A DNA stretch of 64,000 nt from Caulobacteraceae bacterium (GTDB lineage Bacteria; Pseudomonadota; Alphaproteobacteria; Caulobacterales; Caulobacteraceae): NCBI GenBank assembly GCA_947441065.1, contig CANESI010000007.1:1-64000 (forward strand), given 5' to 3'. Position numbers and translations under genes: made by a program. The notes beneath the pieces were generated by a model, which had not been told where the DNA came from, did no database searches, and worked only from the letters and a program-made list of their open reading frames with translations. Position 1 is the stretch's first letter. Each line of letters opens with the position of its first letter. This document shows, in pieces, positions 26,203 through 34,450 of this stretch.

Positions 26203-26293
26203 GGCCCTCACCCAACCCTCTCCCACAGGGAGAGGGCTAGAACGAGCGGAAAAGCCCTCGCCCCCTTCAGGGGGAGAGGGTTGGGTGAGGGGG
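26203..26293. repeat. Dispersed inverted-repeat element, type B (copy 3)
   Basis: GGCCCTCACCCAACCCTCTCC, CACAGGGAGAGGGCT, a spacer, AGCCCTCGCCCCCTTCAGGG and GGAGAGGGTTGGGTGAGGGGG. The border upstream is degraded (AACAAGTAAGGCCC instead of AAAACAAGGCCC). Confidence 0.85.
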
Positions 26294-26370
26294 TCATCCA
26301 CTGCCCCCACCGCTGCATTTCCCACAAAAGCGTGGGCCGGTGGGTCGATTACCGCTGGCGTGAAAGGGTC

Positions 26371-26397
26371 TGGGTCCCCGCCTTTGCGGGGAACACG
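26371..26397. repeat. Short hairpin repeat, type C (copy 5)
   Basis: GGTCCCCGCCTTTGCGGGGAACAC: GTCCCCGC paired with GCGGGGAAC. It closely resembles copies 3 and 4. Confidence 0.6.
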
Positions 26398-26410
26398 GGT
26401 TTATGGGCTT

Positions 26411-26459
26411 AGATCTTCCCCCTCTGGGGGAAGTACCGGCGAAGCCGGGGTAGGGGGTT
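26411..26459. repeat. Half copy of type A repeat (copy 5)
   Basis: Only one half of the element is present: GATCTTCCCCC...GGGGGAAG, CCGGCGAAGCCGG and GTAGGGGG. The AAAACAAGGCCC half is missing, which shows that the two halves can be separated. Confidence 0.75.
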
Positions 26460-26470
26460 GATCCACTCCC

Positions 26471-27463
26471 TCAGCCCTTAATCAACGCCAACGACCGGGC
26501 GCGGTCGTCGCGGGTGGGGCCGTAGCTGATGATGAACAGTTCGTCCGCGCCGGTGTGGGCGGCCTTGGCGGCGAGGGCGGTGCGGACTTGAGCACCGTCA
26601 CCGACGATTGAGCGGCGCGACACCTCGGCCAGCCTAGGATCGGGGCCAAGGGCGGCCAGCTTGGCATGGGCCGCTTCGAGGCTGGGGAAGCTGGTTTGGC
26701 GGCCCTCTAAAAAGGCCAAGGCCCAGACCTGACGAGGTGCATCGAGCCTCTGGGCCTCTTCAGGCGTATCGGCGGCAAAGGCAGAGGTGCCCACACCGGC
26801 CCAAGGCTTGTCTCGGAACGGCGAGGGGGTGAAGGCGGCGCGGTAGGCGGCGATGGCGGGGGCCGCATCTGTCTGGGCGATGAACTCGGCAAAGACCATG
26901 CCGACCCCGGCCTTTCCGGCGAAGGTCGCGCTGTCTACCGACGTGCAGAGGATGAACAGATCCGGATGAGACGGCCCGCGCGGCTGAGCAATGATACCGC
27001 TGGCCGGATGGCGCTCTGGGAAGGGCTCCTTGCCCGATGAGTCCAGCAGCCAAGCATTGAGCAGCGCGAAATATTGCGGGAAGGCCTCAGATCCGGCAGA
27101 CCGCAGGGCCGAACCCGTGCGCATGTCCGCCCCCAAGGCCCGCCCGACACCCAGATCAATCCGCCCCGGGGCCAGACCCTCCAGCACCATGAACTGTTCG
27201 GCGATCTTAAGCGGGGAGTGGTTAGGCAACATGACGCCGCCAGAGCCCAATCGAATGCGGCTGGTGACCTGGGTCATGGCGGCGATCAAGATTTCGGGGG
27301 CAGAGCCACCAAAGGCGGGGATCGAGTGATGTTCCGCCACCCAAAACCGGTTGAAGCCGAGCTTTTCGGCGATCTGGACCATGGCGATGGTTTCACGCAC
27401 CGCTTCGGCGCCGGTCATGGCACCGAGCAAGGGCGACAGGTCGAGAACGGACAGTTCGGTCAT
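26471..27463 (-). CDS. LLM-class flavin-dependent oxidoreductase (luciferase-like)
   Basis: 330 residues. MTELSVLDLSPLLGAMTGAEAVRETI, GFNRFWVAEHHSIPAFGGSAPEILIA, RIRLGSGGVMLPNHSPLKIAEQF and LEGLAPGRIDLGVGRALG are typical of the MsnO8/YhbW-like subgroup of bacterial luciferase-like monooxygenases, which use FMN or F420. The substrate is unknown. ATGA overlap with the upstream methyltransferase gene implies coupling; the functional connection is not clear. Confidence 0.93.
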   Translation of the reverse strand: MTELSVLDLSPLLGAMTGAEAVRETIAMVQIAEKLGFNRFWVAEHHSIPAFGGSAPEILIAAMTQVTSRIRLGSGGVMLPNHSPLKIAEQFMVLEGLAPGRIDLGVGRALGADMRTGSALRSAGSEAFPQYFALLNAWLLDSSGKEPFPERHPASGIIAQPRGPSHPDLFILCTSVDSATFAGKAGVGMVFAEFIAQTDAAPAIAAYRAAFTPSPFRDKPWAGVGTSAFAADTPEEAQRLDAPRQVWALAFLEGRQTSFPSLEAAHAKLAALGPDPRLAEVSRRSIVGDGAQVRTALAAKAAHTGADELFIISYGPTRDDRARSLALIKG

Positions 27464-28383
27464 GATGGTTCCTCACCAGGCTTTTCGCCCGCAGACTGTT
27501 CTATCGCTCCCAAGGCGTCGGCAAGCCGCATCTTGGCCGATCCGGGCTTGAGGGGCTGTTGTTGATCGGGATGAGGTGCCCAGCCGGTCATGGTCAAGAT
27601 GTCAAAAGTCGCGCGCACCTTGCCATCGGGATCGCTAAACCGGTCCTGATAGAGGCCCATGGCTCTGGCCAGCACCGCACGGGTCAAGGGTTTGCCCTGC
27701 CGGTCCGCCAAGGCATTGGTCTCGCCCATGCGCCGCAGATCTTGGATCAGCTTTAAGGGATGATCATAGCGCACCGTGACCCGATCAACATCGGCCACGG
27801 GCAGGGCAAACCCGGCGCGTTGTAAAAGGCCCGCCACATCATAGGCGTCGGCAAAGGGGGCAATGCGAAGGCCCGCGCCGCCGCTCAGTTCCGACTCTGC
27901 CTCGATCAGACATTGGCGAAGCTCTGTCAGGGTCTGGCCCCCGAAGATCGCAGCCATAAAGAGGCCATCGGGCCTCAACGCGCGGCGGATTTGAATGAGC
28001 GTTCCGGGCAGGTCATTGACCCAGTGCAAGGCGAGGCTCGAGACCACCAGATCCAAAGAGGCAACGCCGAAGGGCAGGGCCTCCTCATCGACCTGAAGGC
28101 GTAGGCTGTCGCGGCCTGCCAGCATGGTCCCCGATAGATCAGTCTCGATGACGGTGCCGACGCGAGGACGGGCATCGCTGGCTGACAATATTTGCGAGAA
28201 TATCCCACTTCGCGACCCCAGATCGACACAGACCGGAAAATCACGCAGGATGATCTCGATCCGCTCGACCATATCGCCAGCCGCGCGGGCCTTGAGGAAA
28301 TCGGCAGCGGCGAAATCCAAGGCGGCGCGGTCCAGTCGGGCGCGGTGCAAGGAACGGTCGAACAGGCGAGGAGGGGCGCTCAT
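27460..28383 (-). CDS. SAM-dependent methyltransferase domain protein, BioC/NDUFAF5-like
   Basis: 307 residues. The N-terminus (PRLFDRSLHRARLDRAA, then DFLKARAAGDMVERI) matches the NDUFAF5-like group. Motif I is CVDLGSRSGIFSQIL rather than the more usual GCGTG. VVSSLALHWVNDLPGTLIQIRRALRPDGLFMAAIFGGQTLTELRQ and PFADAYDVAGLLQRAGF also match. The human relative hydroxylates an arginine of complex I subunit NDUFS7, whereas BioC methylates malonyl-ACP; no biotin gene is nearby, which favours the former. It is divergent from comF with only 36 bases between starts. Confidence 0.85.
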   Translation of the reverse strand: MSAPPRLFDRSLHRARLDRAALDFAAADFLKARAAGDMVERIEIILRDFPVCVDLGSRSGIFSQILSASDARPRVGTVIETDLSGTMLAGRDSLRLQVDEEALPFGVASLDLVVSSLALHWVNDLPGTLIQIRRALRPDGLFMAAIFGGQTLTELRQCLIEAESELSGGAGLRIAPFADAYDVAGLLQRAGFALPVADVDRVTVRYDHPLKLIQDLRRMGETNALADRQGKPLTRAVLARAMGLYQDRFSDPDGKVRATFDILTMTGWAPHPDQQQPLKPGSAKMRLADALGAIEQSAGEKPGEEPS

Positions 28384-28419
28384 GGTGCAAGGCCTATATC
28401 ATCAAAGCGGTGTTCGGAA

Positions 28420-29151
28420 ATGAGACATAGGCTTCACGCCCTACTCGATTTGCTATTTCCCCCGCGAGATTTCGCCGAAAGGCCGTCGCAGGGGCCGGGA
28501 TTAGCGGCGGACGCCTTTTTGAAGGTGAGTTTCCTCGATGATCCGGTCTGTGATGGCTGTGGTATTCCGTTCGAGTTCAATCAGGGCATTGGGGCCCTTT
28601 GCCCGGCCTGTATGGCAAGGCCACGCGCCTTTGCCCGGGCGCGGGCGGCCTGTCTCTATGACGAAGGCTCGCGCGATCTGATCTTACGGTTCAAACATGC
28701 CGACCGGCCCGATCTGGCCAAGCTGTTTCAGCAATGGATTAGCCGCGCGGCGCGGGACCTGATTGCTGATGCCGATGCGGTGGTGCCCGTTCCGCTCCAT
28801 CCCTTGCGGCTCCTGTCGCGGCGCTACAATCAGGCCGCCGAGATCGCTCGGCCTCTCGCGCGGCAAGCGGGCCTTGTCTATCTGCCTGACAGTCTCAGGC
28901 GCCACCGTGCCACGGCAAGCCAAGGGGGACGGTCTGGCTCTGGACGACGGCGCAATGTCGCGGGTGCCTTTGTCGTACCGCCCGGTCACCAGCGCCAGAT
29001 CAAGGGGCGGCGGATCTTGCTGATTGATGATGTTTTGACCACCGGTGCCACGGCGGAGGCCTGCGCGAAGGCCCTATTGCGAGCCGGGGCCCGCGCGGTC
29101 GATGTTGCTGTGGTCGCAAGGGTGCGCACGGTGGAAAATCACCCTATATAG
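28420..29151 (+). CDS. comF: ComF family phosphoribosyltransferase-like protein
   Basis: 243 residues from ATG 28420 (MRHRLHALLDLLFPPRDF). The 76 preceding codons of the open frame run antisense into the methyltransferase gene and are rejected. Two CxxC pairs (CDGC and CPAC, residues about 42-65) form the usual zinc site, VVPVPLHPLRLLSRRYNQAAEIARPLA is the ComF core, and RILLIDDVLTTGATAEAC is the PRPP-binding loop. In naturally competent bacteria ComF supports DNA uptake; in others its role is unclear. It begins the comF-grxC-nit-DUF1178 cluster. Confidence 0.93.
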   Translation: MRHRLHALLDLLFPPRDFAERPSQGPGLAADAFLKVSFLDDPVCDGCGIPFEFNQGIGALCPACMARPRAFARARAACLYDEGSRDLILRFKHADRPDLAKLFQQWISRAARDLIADADAVVPVPLHPLRLLSRRYNQAAEIARPLARQAGLVYLPDSLRRHRATASQGGRSGSGRRRNVAGAFVVPPGHQRQIKGRRILLIDDVLTTGATAEACAKALLRAGARAVDVAVVARVRTVENHPI

Positions 29152-29178
29152 GAAGCATCAGACCTCGAAAGGCCCGTC

Positions 29179-29433
29179 ATGACCGCCGTGACCATCTATA
29201 CCAAGCCCTTCTGCCCCTATTGCACCCGCGCGATCGGGCTTCTGCGTCAAAAGGGCGTCAGCTATCAGGAAGTCGAAGCGGGTATGGACCCGGCCCTTCG
29301 CCAAGAGATGATGCAGCGTTCGGGTCGCTCGACCTTTCCGCAGATCTTCATTGGCGACAAGCATGTCGGCGGCTGTGATGACATCATGGCCCTAGAGCGA
29401 GACGGCAAGCTGGATGCGATGCTCGCCGCATGA
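29179..29433 (+). CDS. grxC: Glutaredoxin 3
   Basis: 84 residues: MTAVTIYTKPFCPYCTRAIGLL with the dithiol CPYC active site, then STFPQIFIGDKHVGGCDDIMALERDGKLDAML with the cis-Pro and glutathione-binding GGCDD. It reduces protein disulfides and glutathione mixed disulfides in the cytoplasm. AAAGG lies upstream of ATG 29179. It overlaps the following nitrilase-like gene by 4 bases. Confidence 0.97.
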   Translation: MTAVTIYTKPFCPYCTRAIGLLRQKGVSYQEVEAGMDPALRQEMMQRSGRSTFPQIFIGDKHVGGCDDIMALERDGKLDAMLAA

Positions 29434-30260
29434 GCAGGCTGGCCGTCGCCCTGATCCAGATGCGCACGCCCGCGACCCAGGCCGCGGCCTTGGCTCAGGC
29501 TGCGCCCTTGATCCGGCAAGCGGCCGCCGACGGCGCGCAGCTGGTCCTGACGCCAGAGGGTACCAACCTCTTGCAACGCAATCGCGACGCCATGTTCGCG
29601 GCCCTGCGTCCGGCGCAGGAGGATGTCTGTGTTCAAGGTCTGGTGGCCTTGGCGGCAGAACTGAAGATTTGGCTCTTGATCGGATCGGCCTTGGTTCTGC
29701 GCCCCGATGGCTTGGCCGCGAACCGTAGCCTGATGATCTCGCCCGAGGGAAAGATTGTCGCTTCCTATGACAAGATCCACATGTTCGATGTTGATCTGCC
29801 CACGGGCGAGCGCCATCGGGAATCTTCGGCCTATACCCCCGGAGAGGCTGCGACGGTGGTGGCACTGCCCGATGTGAAGATGGGTCTAACCATCTGTTAC
29901 GACATGCGGTTTTCTTATCTCTACCGCGCCTTGGCCAAGGCCGGTGCAGGCCTGATCAGCGTGCCTGCGGCCTTTACCCGGCCGACCGGTGCGGCCCATT
30001 GGGAGATCTTGCTGCGCGCCAGAGCCATTGAGACGGGCAGCTTTCTCCTAGCTCCGGCCCAGGGCGGCACCCACGAAGATGGCCGTGCCACCTGGGGGCA
30101 CTCGATTATCATCGCGCCTTGGGGCGAGGTCGTTGCCAGCGTCGATCATGATGAGCCCTGCGTGGTCAGCGCCGTGCTGGATCTGACCGAGATCGCCAAG
30201 GCCCGCTCGGCCATTCCCGCCTTGATCCATGACCGCGCCTTTAGCGGGCCTGATCTATGA
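29430..30260 (+). CDS. Carbon-nitrogen hydrolase, Nit1/Nit2-like
   Basis: 276 residues of the nitrilase superfamily. The triad is visible as Glu in LVLTPEGTN, Lys in SYDKIHMFDVDLP and Cys in GLTICYDMRFSYLYRALAKAGA. YDKIHLFDVDxP and the closing SVVDHDEPCVV-type strand match the Nit1 group, which in bacteria and eukaryotes is known to deaminate (repair) deaminated glutathione. Sitting directly after grxC makes that role plausible. 4-base overlaps on both sides. Confidence 0.92.
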   Translation: MSRLAVALIQMRTPATQAAALAQAAPLIRQAAADGAQLVLTPEGTNLLQRNRDAMFAALRPAQEDVCVQGLVALAAELKIWLLIGSALVLRPDGLAANRSLMISPEGKIVASYDKIHMFDVDLPTGERHRESSAYTPGEAATVVALPDVKMGLTICYDMRFSYLYRALAKAGAGLISVPAAFTRPTGAAHWEILLRARAIETGSFLLAPAQGGTHEDGRATWGHSIIIAPWGEVVASVDHDEPCVVSAVLDLTEIAKARSAIPALIHDRAFSGPDL

Positions 30261-30685
30261 TCCGCTATAGTCTCGCCTGCGCCTTGGATCATGAGTTTGA
30301 AGGCTGGTTCGGTGCCTCGGCTGATTTTGACGACCAATCGGAGCGGGGCCTGATCGGCTGTCCGGTCTGCGGCTCAACCGATGTGCGCAAGGCGATTATG
30401 GCGCCTGCGGTGGTCGGGGCCAAGAAGAGTGATCTGAGTTCGACCGCTGAGCATCACGCCATGGTCACACAGGCGATGGAAGCGGTTCGCGACCATGTCG
30501 AGACCCACTTTGACGATGTGGGTGACACCTTCGCCTCCGAGGCGCGCGCGATCCACGAGGGCCGGTCTGAACAGAGGGGCATCTATGGGCAGGCCTCGCC
30601 CAAACAGGTCAAGGACTTGGTAGAGGATGGCGTACCGGTTTTGCCCATGCCTCCAAAGCCCGTTGAAAAACAGAAGCTCAACTAA
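30257..30685 (+). CDS. DUF1178 family protein
   Basis: 142 residues. MIRYSLACALDHEFEGWFGASADFDDQSERGLIGCPVCGS is the hallmark N-terminus, with a CPVC pair and an earlier Cys8 that could bind metal. KAIMAPAVV and VGDTFASEARAIHEG follow. The family is restricted mainly to alpha- and betaproteobacteria and has no established function. Its constant position after grxC/nit in alphaproteobacteria suggests a link to thiol metabolism, as inference. The start overlaps the nit stop (ATGA). Confidence 0.92.
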   Translation: MIRYSLACALDHEFEGWFGASADFDDQSERGLIGCPVCGSTDVRKAIMAPAVVGAKKSDLSSTAEHHAMVTQAMEAVRDHVETHFDDVGDTFASEARAIHEGRSEQRGIYGQASPKQVKDLVEDGVPVLPMPPKPVEKQKLN

Positions 30686-30825
30686 CGGCAAAACCAAGCG
30701 AATGGGTCTTTATTAGCTATTCAGACAGGGTGATCTACTCTGTTTTAGGCCCCGTCATTAACGCTTTGTCTTCTAATATTTTGATATAGAGTTGCTTCAG
30801 GTTCCTTTTCTCAAAGGACAGGGTC

Positions 30826-31380
30826 ATGTCGATCAATGCAGTGGGGACGGCGGGTCCCGCCTATATGCCGGTGGTGGCACCGCTGCCGGTGCGCCCAGCC
30901 CTGTCGATTGACGCCAACAACAGCCAGCGCCAGCCGCCGCTATCGCGCACTGAGAACCTAGCCCGCATGGAGTCGATGCTGGCCAATCAGATTCAGGCCG
31001 GAAGCTTAAATCAGAAACAGGCCAACGCCCTATCGACCTTCTTTGCCAGCCTCGCCACCCAGACCCAGATGGGCGGCGGCCCGAAAGAACTGTCCAGCGC
31101 TGAAATGATCCGTAAGGGTCTCGAGGCGGAGGAAGAGGGTGGCGAGGAAGAGGGCGCTGTCACCGGCACCGGCACCGAAACGGGGACGGTCCGGCGCAAG
31201 AAAACCAGAGCCTCACGCTCTCGCGCGGCCCTCAAGCCTGACCCGGTATTGAACGAGGCCTTGGCCCTTTTTGTTAAGAACCTGAAGGAGGCGCAGGAAA
31301 AGACCGCGATCTATGGGGCGTCGGCCCTGTCACGGTCGATCGCGTCTAATGAGCCTATGGTTCTGGACGAAAACGCCTAA
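30826..31380 (+). CDS. Protein of unknown family, paralogous to the next gene (copy 1)
   Basis: 184 residues, not recognised. AGGACAGGG precedes ATG 30826. There is no signal peptide or membrane segment. Residues 51-77 (LANQIQAGSLNQKQANALSTFF) look like two short helices joined by a turn. Residues 84-135 are low-complexity, first acidic (AEEEGGEEEG), then Thr/Gly, then basic (RRKKTRASRSR). Residues 139-165 (DPVLNEALALFVKNLKEAQ, then YGAS) look helical. The same order of motifs recurs in the following gene, so the two arose by duplication. They sit between the conserved DUF1178 and ubiG genes. Secretion by the flagellar export apparatus or a structural role is possible but unproven. Confidence 0.8.
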   Translation: MSINAVGTAGPAYMPVVAPLPVRPALSIDANNSQRQPPLSRTENLARMESMLANQIQAGSLNQKQANALSTFFASLATQTQMGGGPKELSSAEMIRKGLEAEEEGGEEEGAVTGTGTETGTVRRKKTRASRSRAALKPDPVLNEALALFVKNLKEAQEKTAIYGASALSRSIASNEPMVLDENA

Positions 31381-31428
31381 TCCAACGCCTTAACTTGAAG
31401 CCAAGTTGATAATAAATATCAAGTATCA

Positions 31429-31443
31429 TTAACCTTTTATTAA
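31429..31443. promoter_or_regulatory. CtrA box upstream of paralogue 2
   Basis: TTAA-CCTTTTA-TTAA followed by CC: a perfect TTAA-N7-TTAA match to the known CtrA recognition sequence, 88 bases before the start codon at 31532. A second, imperfect site (TTAA-GCTCTGG-CTAA) lies at 31478-31492. The flanking DNA is AT-rich compared with its surroundings, as expected of a promoter. Confidence 0.75.
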
Positions 31444-31531
31444 CCATAAAATTTAGGAACCCATTCAAGCCTCACTGTTAAGCTCTGGCTAAAGTAAGAG
31501 CCGGGGGGCGCTTGCCACCGAGGAGATGGTG

Positions 31532-32104
31532 ATGTCGATCGCCGCGACCAGTTCGACCATGATGCAATATCTACCGGTCGTGCCGACCCTGCAGACCGCG
31601 CAGGTCGCTCGGCAAACGACGCCCGGGCTGTCGGTAGACGGTGTCGCCCCACCGCCGCCGCCCAGAGGCGCGGATAATCGCCAAAAGGTGCAAGATCTTC
31701 TGTCCCAGCAGGTCGATGCGGGAACCATTAGCCAAGATCAGGCCACGCTCCTTTCGGACTTCTTTACCAAGGTTGCGGCCAAGGGCGGGCCCAATGGTGG
31801 CGGGCCCAATGGTGGCGGAATGGGCGCTGACGAAGGTCGCGATAGTGACAAGGGCCCCAAGGCTGACCGCGCGGGCGGAACAGAAGGGCCGGGGGCAGCC
31901 GGTCGGCGTCCTCCTCCGCCTCCACCACCGGCTGCTGCAGATGAGACGACCGCGTCCGACACCAGCGCAAGCTCTCCTTTGAAGGATGCGCTCGACGCCT
32001 TCTTGAAGGCCTTGAAAGACAATCAGACCAAGGCCACGGCCTATGGGGCTGCGGTTGCGGCACCGCCCAACAGCACCGCCCTGTTTGTCGACAAGCTGGT
32101 CTAG
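31532..32104 (+). CDS. Protein of unknown family, paralogous to the previous gene (copy 2)
   Basis: 190 residues, not recognised. AGGAG at 31521-31525 sits 6 bases before ATG 31532, so the earlier ATG at 31526 is rejected, and both paralogues then begin MSI. Shared with copy 1 in order: Y(L/M)PVV near residue 13, P-x-LS(V/I)D near 31, [23 protein letters not shown] (56-78), and [18 protein letters not shown] then YGAA (148-174). The centre is low-complexity ([20 protein letters not shown]). There is no signal peptide. A perfect CtrA box lies upstream. Its stop overlaps the convergent ubiG stop by 3 bases. Confidence 0.82.
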   Translation: MSIAATSSTMMQYLPVVPTLQTAQVARQTTPGLSVDGVAPPPPPRGADNRQKVQDLLSQQVDAGTISQDQATLLSDFFTKVAAKGGPNGGGPNGGGMGADEGRDSDKGPKADRAGGTEGPGAAGRRPPPPPPPAAADETTASDTSASSPLKDALDAFLKALKDNQTKATAYGAAVAAPPNSTALFVDKLV

Positions 32105-32871
32105 ACGAGGGCCGGTTTCAGGACCGTCATCATATAGTTCACATCGCTATCACCAGAGCGCACCCACTTGCCGGTGAGGGGATTAAAGCTGACCCCGAAC
32201 GGACCTTCGATCTGAACCGGTTCGCTGGACAAAAAGGCCTGAAGCTCTTCGGGCTTGAGGAACTTGTTCCAGTCATGGGTTCCAGCAGGCAGCCAGCGCA
32301 GAATATACTCCGCGCCGATCTTGGCCAGAGCCAGAGCCTTGAGCGTCCGGTTCATGGTCGCCACGATCATAAGGCCGCCGGGAGCGAGCAGCTGGGAACA
32401 GGCGCGCAGATAGGCACCCGGATCGGCCACATGCTCGATGACCTCCATATTCAAGATCAGGTCAAAGGGACCAGCGCCCTCTTCGAGCAAGGTTTCGGCA
32501 GTCGAGCAGCGAAACTGGATATCGAGGCCCTGTTCAGAGGCATGGGCAGAGGCGGTCTTGATATTGCGCTCTGACGCGTCAACGGCGGTGACGTCGAAAC
32601 CCAGACGGCTCATCGGTTCAGACAGCAGTCCCCCGCCGCAGCCAATATCCAGCAGCTTAAGGCCGGTGAAGGGCTGGCGCGCCGAACTGTCCCGCCCAAA
32701 CCGCTGCAGAGCCTGATCGCGGATGAAGGACAGACGTACCGGATTGAAGCGGTGCAAAGGGGCGAATTTACCCTTTGGGTCCCACCATTCGGCCGCAATT
32801 CGTGAAAAACGTTCGACCTCTTGCGGATCGACGCTCCATCCTTGCGCCTGGTCAGTGCTTGGGGTTTGCAT
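32101..32871 (-). CDS. ubiG: Ubiquinone biosynthesis O-methyltransferase
   Basis: 256 residues from ATG 32871 ([40 protein letters not shown]). Motif I is [66 protein letters not shown] and [16 protein letters not shown] are UbiG signatures. It performs both O-methylations of ubiquinone synthesis at the membrane surface. Convergent with paralogue 2 and divergent from lysC, as in many alphaproteobacteria. Confidence 0.96.
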   Translation of the reverse strand: MQTPSTDQAQGWSVDPQEVERFSRIAAEWWDPKGKFAPLHRFNPVRLSFIRDQALQRFGRDSSARQPFTGLKLLDIGCGGGLLSEPMSRLGFDVTAVDASERNIKTASAHASEQGLDIQFRCSTAETLLEEGAGPFDLILNMEVIEHVADPGAYLRACSQLLAPGGLMIVATMNRTLKALALAKIGAEYILRWLPAGTHDWNKFLKPEELQAFLSSEPVQIEGPFGVSFNPLTGKWVRSGDSDVNYMMTVLKPALV

Positions 32872-32993
32872 CAAAAACACCGTCCTGCATTGCCGTGAGG
32901 CCATTGCGCCGCTAGAACGCGACGCCTCTTGTTGGAAATGGAGGGCTTGGGCCCATCTGGCAAGTGTAACCACGAAGGAAAGGCGAGCCGAAC

Positions 32994-34241
32994 GTGTCGC
33001 GTCTGGTGATGAAATTTGGTGGGACCTCTGTCGCTGATCTGGAACGGATCGCGCGGGTGGGCCGACTTGTGGCGGCGGAAGTGGCGGCGGGCCATCAGGT
33101 TGCGGTGGTGGTGTCGGCTATGGCCGGTCAAACCAACCAGCTTGTCGCCTGGACCGATGGTGCCGGCACAGCGGCTGAAGGGCTGGCCCCTTCGGATGAT
33201 GATTATGATGTGGTTGTGGCCTCGGGCGAACAGGTGACGGCGGGTCTGCTATCCATGACCCTTCGCCATATGGGCCTCAAGGCGCGCTCGTGGATGGGCT
33301 GGCAAGTGCCACTCCTGACCGATGACGCCCATGGCCGCGCGCGGATCGATGAGATTCCTCCGGCCAATCTCGAAGCGGCCTTTGCCGCCGGTGAAGTGGC
33401 CGTCATTGCCGGTTTCCAAGGCGTGACCCGTGATGGCCGTATCGCCACGCTCGGGCGCGGCGGCTCGGACACGAGCGCCGTGGCCATCGCCGCCGCCATT
33501 GGCGGGGCCTGCGATATCTATACCGACGTCGACGGCGTCTATACGACCGACCCGCGCATCGAGAAGAAGGCGCGGCGTCTGGCTAAGATCAGCTATGAAG
33601 AGATGCTGGAAATGGCCTCGCTGGGCGCCAAGGTCCTGCAGACCCGCTCGGTTGAACTGGCCATGGCCAAAAAAGTGCCCTTGCGGGTTTTGTCTAGCTT
33701 TGTTGAGCCTGGGGAAGCCCCCGGCCAAGGCACCATTGTTTGTGACGAGGAGGAGATCGTGGAAAAGCGTATCGTCAGCGGGGTCGCCTATAGCCGCGAC
33801 GAAGCCAAGATCACCCTGTTTGGTCTGCCCGACCATCCGGGCGTGTCGTCGAAGATCTTTTCACGTCTGGCCGATGCCAACGTCAATGTCGACATGATCG
33901 TCCAGTCGCGGGCACGTACGACCGATGCCGCCAATATGGAATTTACCGTCGGCAAACGCGATGCGGGCCGCACGATCGAGATCATGCGCGCGGCTCAGGC
34001 CGATATTGGCTTTGAAGATGTGGCGCTGAACGAAGATGTGGCCAAGGTGTCCGTGATCGGCGTCGGCATGCGTAGCCATGCGGGCGTGGCCAAGACCATG
34101 TTCGGGGCACTGGCCGAAAAGGGCGTCAATATCCAGGTCATCTCGACCTCGGAGATCAAGATCAGCGTTCTGATCGATGCGGCCTATACCGAACTTGCCG
34201 TACGCGCGCTCCATGCCGCCTACGGACTGGACCAACTTTAG
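32994..34241 (+). CDS. lysC: Aspartate kinase
   Basis: 415 residues from GTG 32994 ([19 protein letters not shown]), with GAAGGAAAGG upstream. KFGGTS is the ATP/aspartate loop, [18 protein letters not shown] the catalytic core and [13 protein letters not shown] the family signature. Two ACT domains follow (about residues 265-335 and 345-415), the site of feedback inhibition by lysine and/or threonine in this group. It opens the aspartate-family amino-acid pathway. No internal start for a separate beta subunit was checked further. Confidence 0.97.
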   Translation: MSRLVMKFGGTSVADLERIARVGRLVAAEVAAGHQVAVVVSAMAGQTNQLVAWTDGAGTAAEGLAPSDDDYDVVVASGEQVTAGLLSMTLRHMGLKARSWMGWQVPLLTDDAHGRARIDEIPPANLEAAFAAGEVAVIAGFQGVTRDGRIATLGRGGSDTSAVAIAAAIGGACDIYTDVDGVYTTDPRIEKKARRLAKISYEEMLEMASLGAKVLQTRSVELAMAKKVPLRVLSSFVEPGEAPGQGTIVCDEEEIVEKRIVSGVAYSRDEAKITLFGLPDHPGVSSKIFSRLADANVNVDMIVQSRARTTDAANMEFTVGKRDAGRTIEIMRAAQADIGFEDVALNEDVAKVSVIGVGMRSHAGVAKTMFGALAEKGVNIQVISTSEIKISVLIDAAYTELAVRALHAAYGLDQL

Positions 34242-34327
34242 GGCCCTTCGCCCATCACAGTCTCGTGCTTAGGAGCCAGCGTTCGGCATCGCCGCGTTGT
34301 CTTTTTGTGCATGAGCCTGCTTTATTC

Positions 34328-34404
34328 TAGACAATGCTTACAGAAGGTCGGCCCAATTGGCCGATCCGCTTGCTTGGTCATCAAGCCTTCGTCCAAATTG
34401 TCTA
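34328..34404. promoter_or_regulatory. Inverted TAGACAAT repeats in the lysC-ptsP gap
   Basis: TAGACAAT at 34328-34335 and its reverse complement ATTGTCTA at 34397-34404 are 61 bases apart in the 209-base gap before ptsP. A further near-palindrome (TCGGCC-CAATT-GGCCGA) lies between them. They could be paired operator half-sites or a transcript stem. I recognise no specific regulator. Confidence 0.35.
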
Positions 34405-34450
34405 AAAGGCACCGTCGCTAAAGGTACAAGTCAGGGAACCATCGATCAGC

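Noticed and set aside
7001..26459. Possibility that the repeat clusters are CRISPR arrays
   Set aside because: The units are inverted, few, of unequal spacing and mixed type. There are no regular spacers and no cas genes.
28192..28419. 76-codon extension of ComF
   Set aside because: It lies inside the divergent methyltransferase gene and has no family resemblance. ATG 28420 starts the typical ComF sequence.
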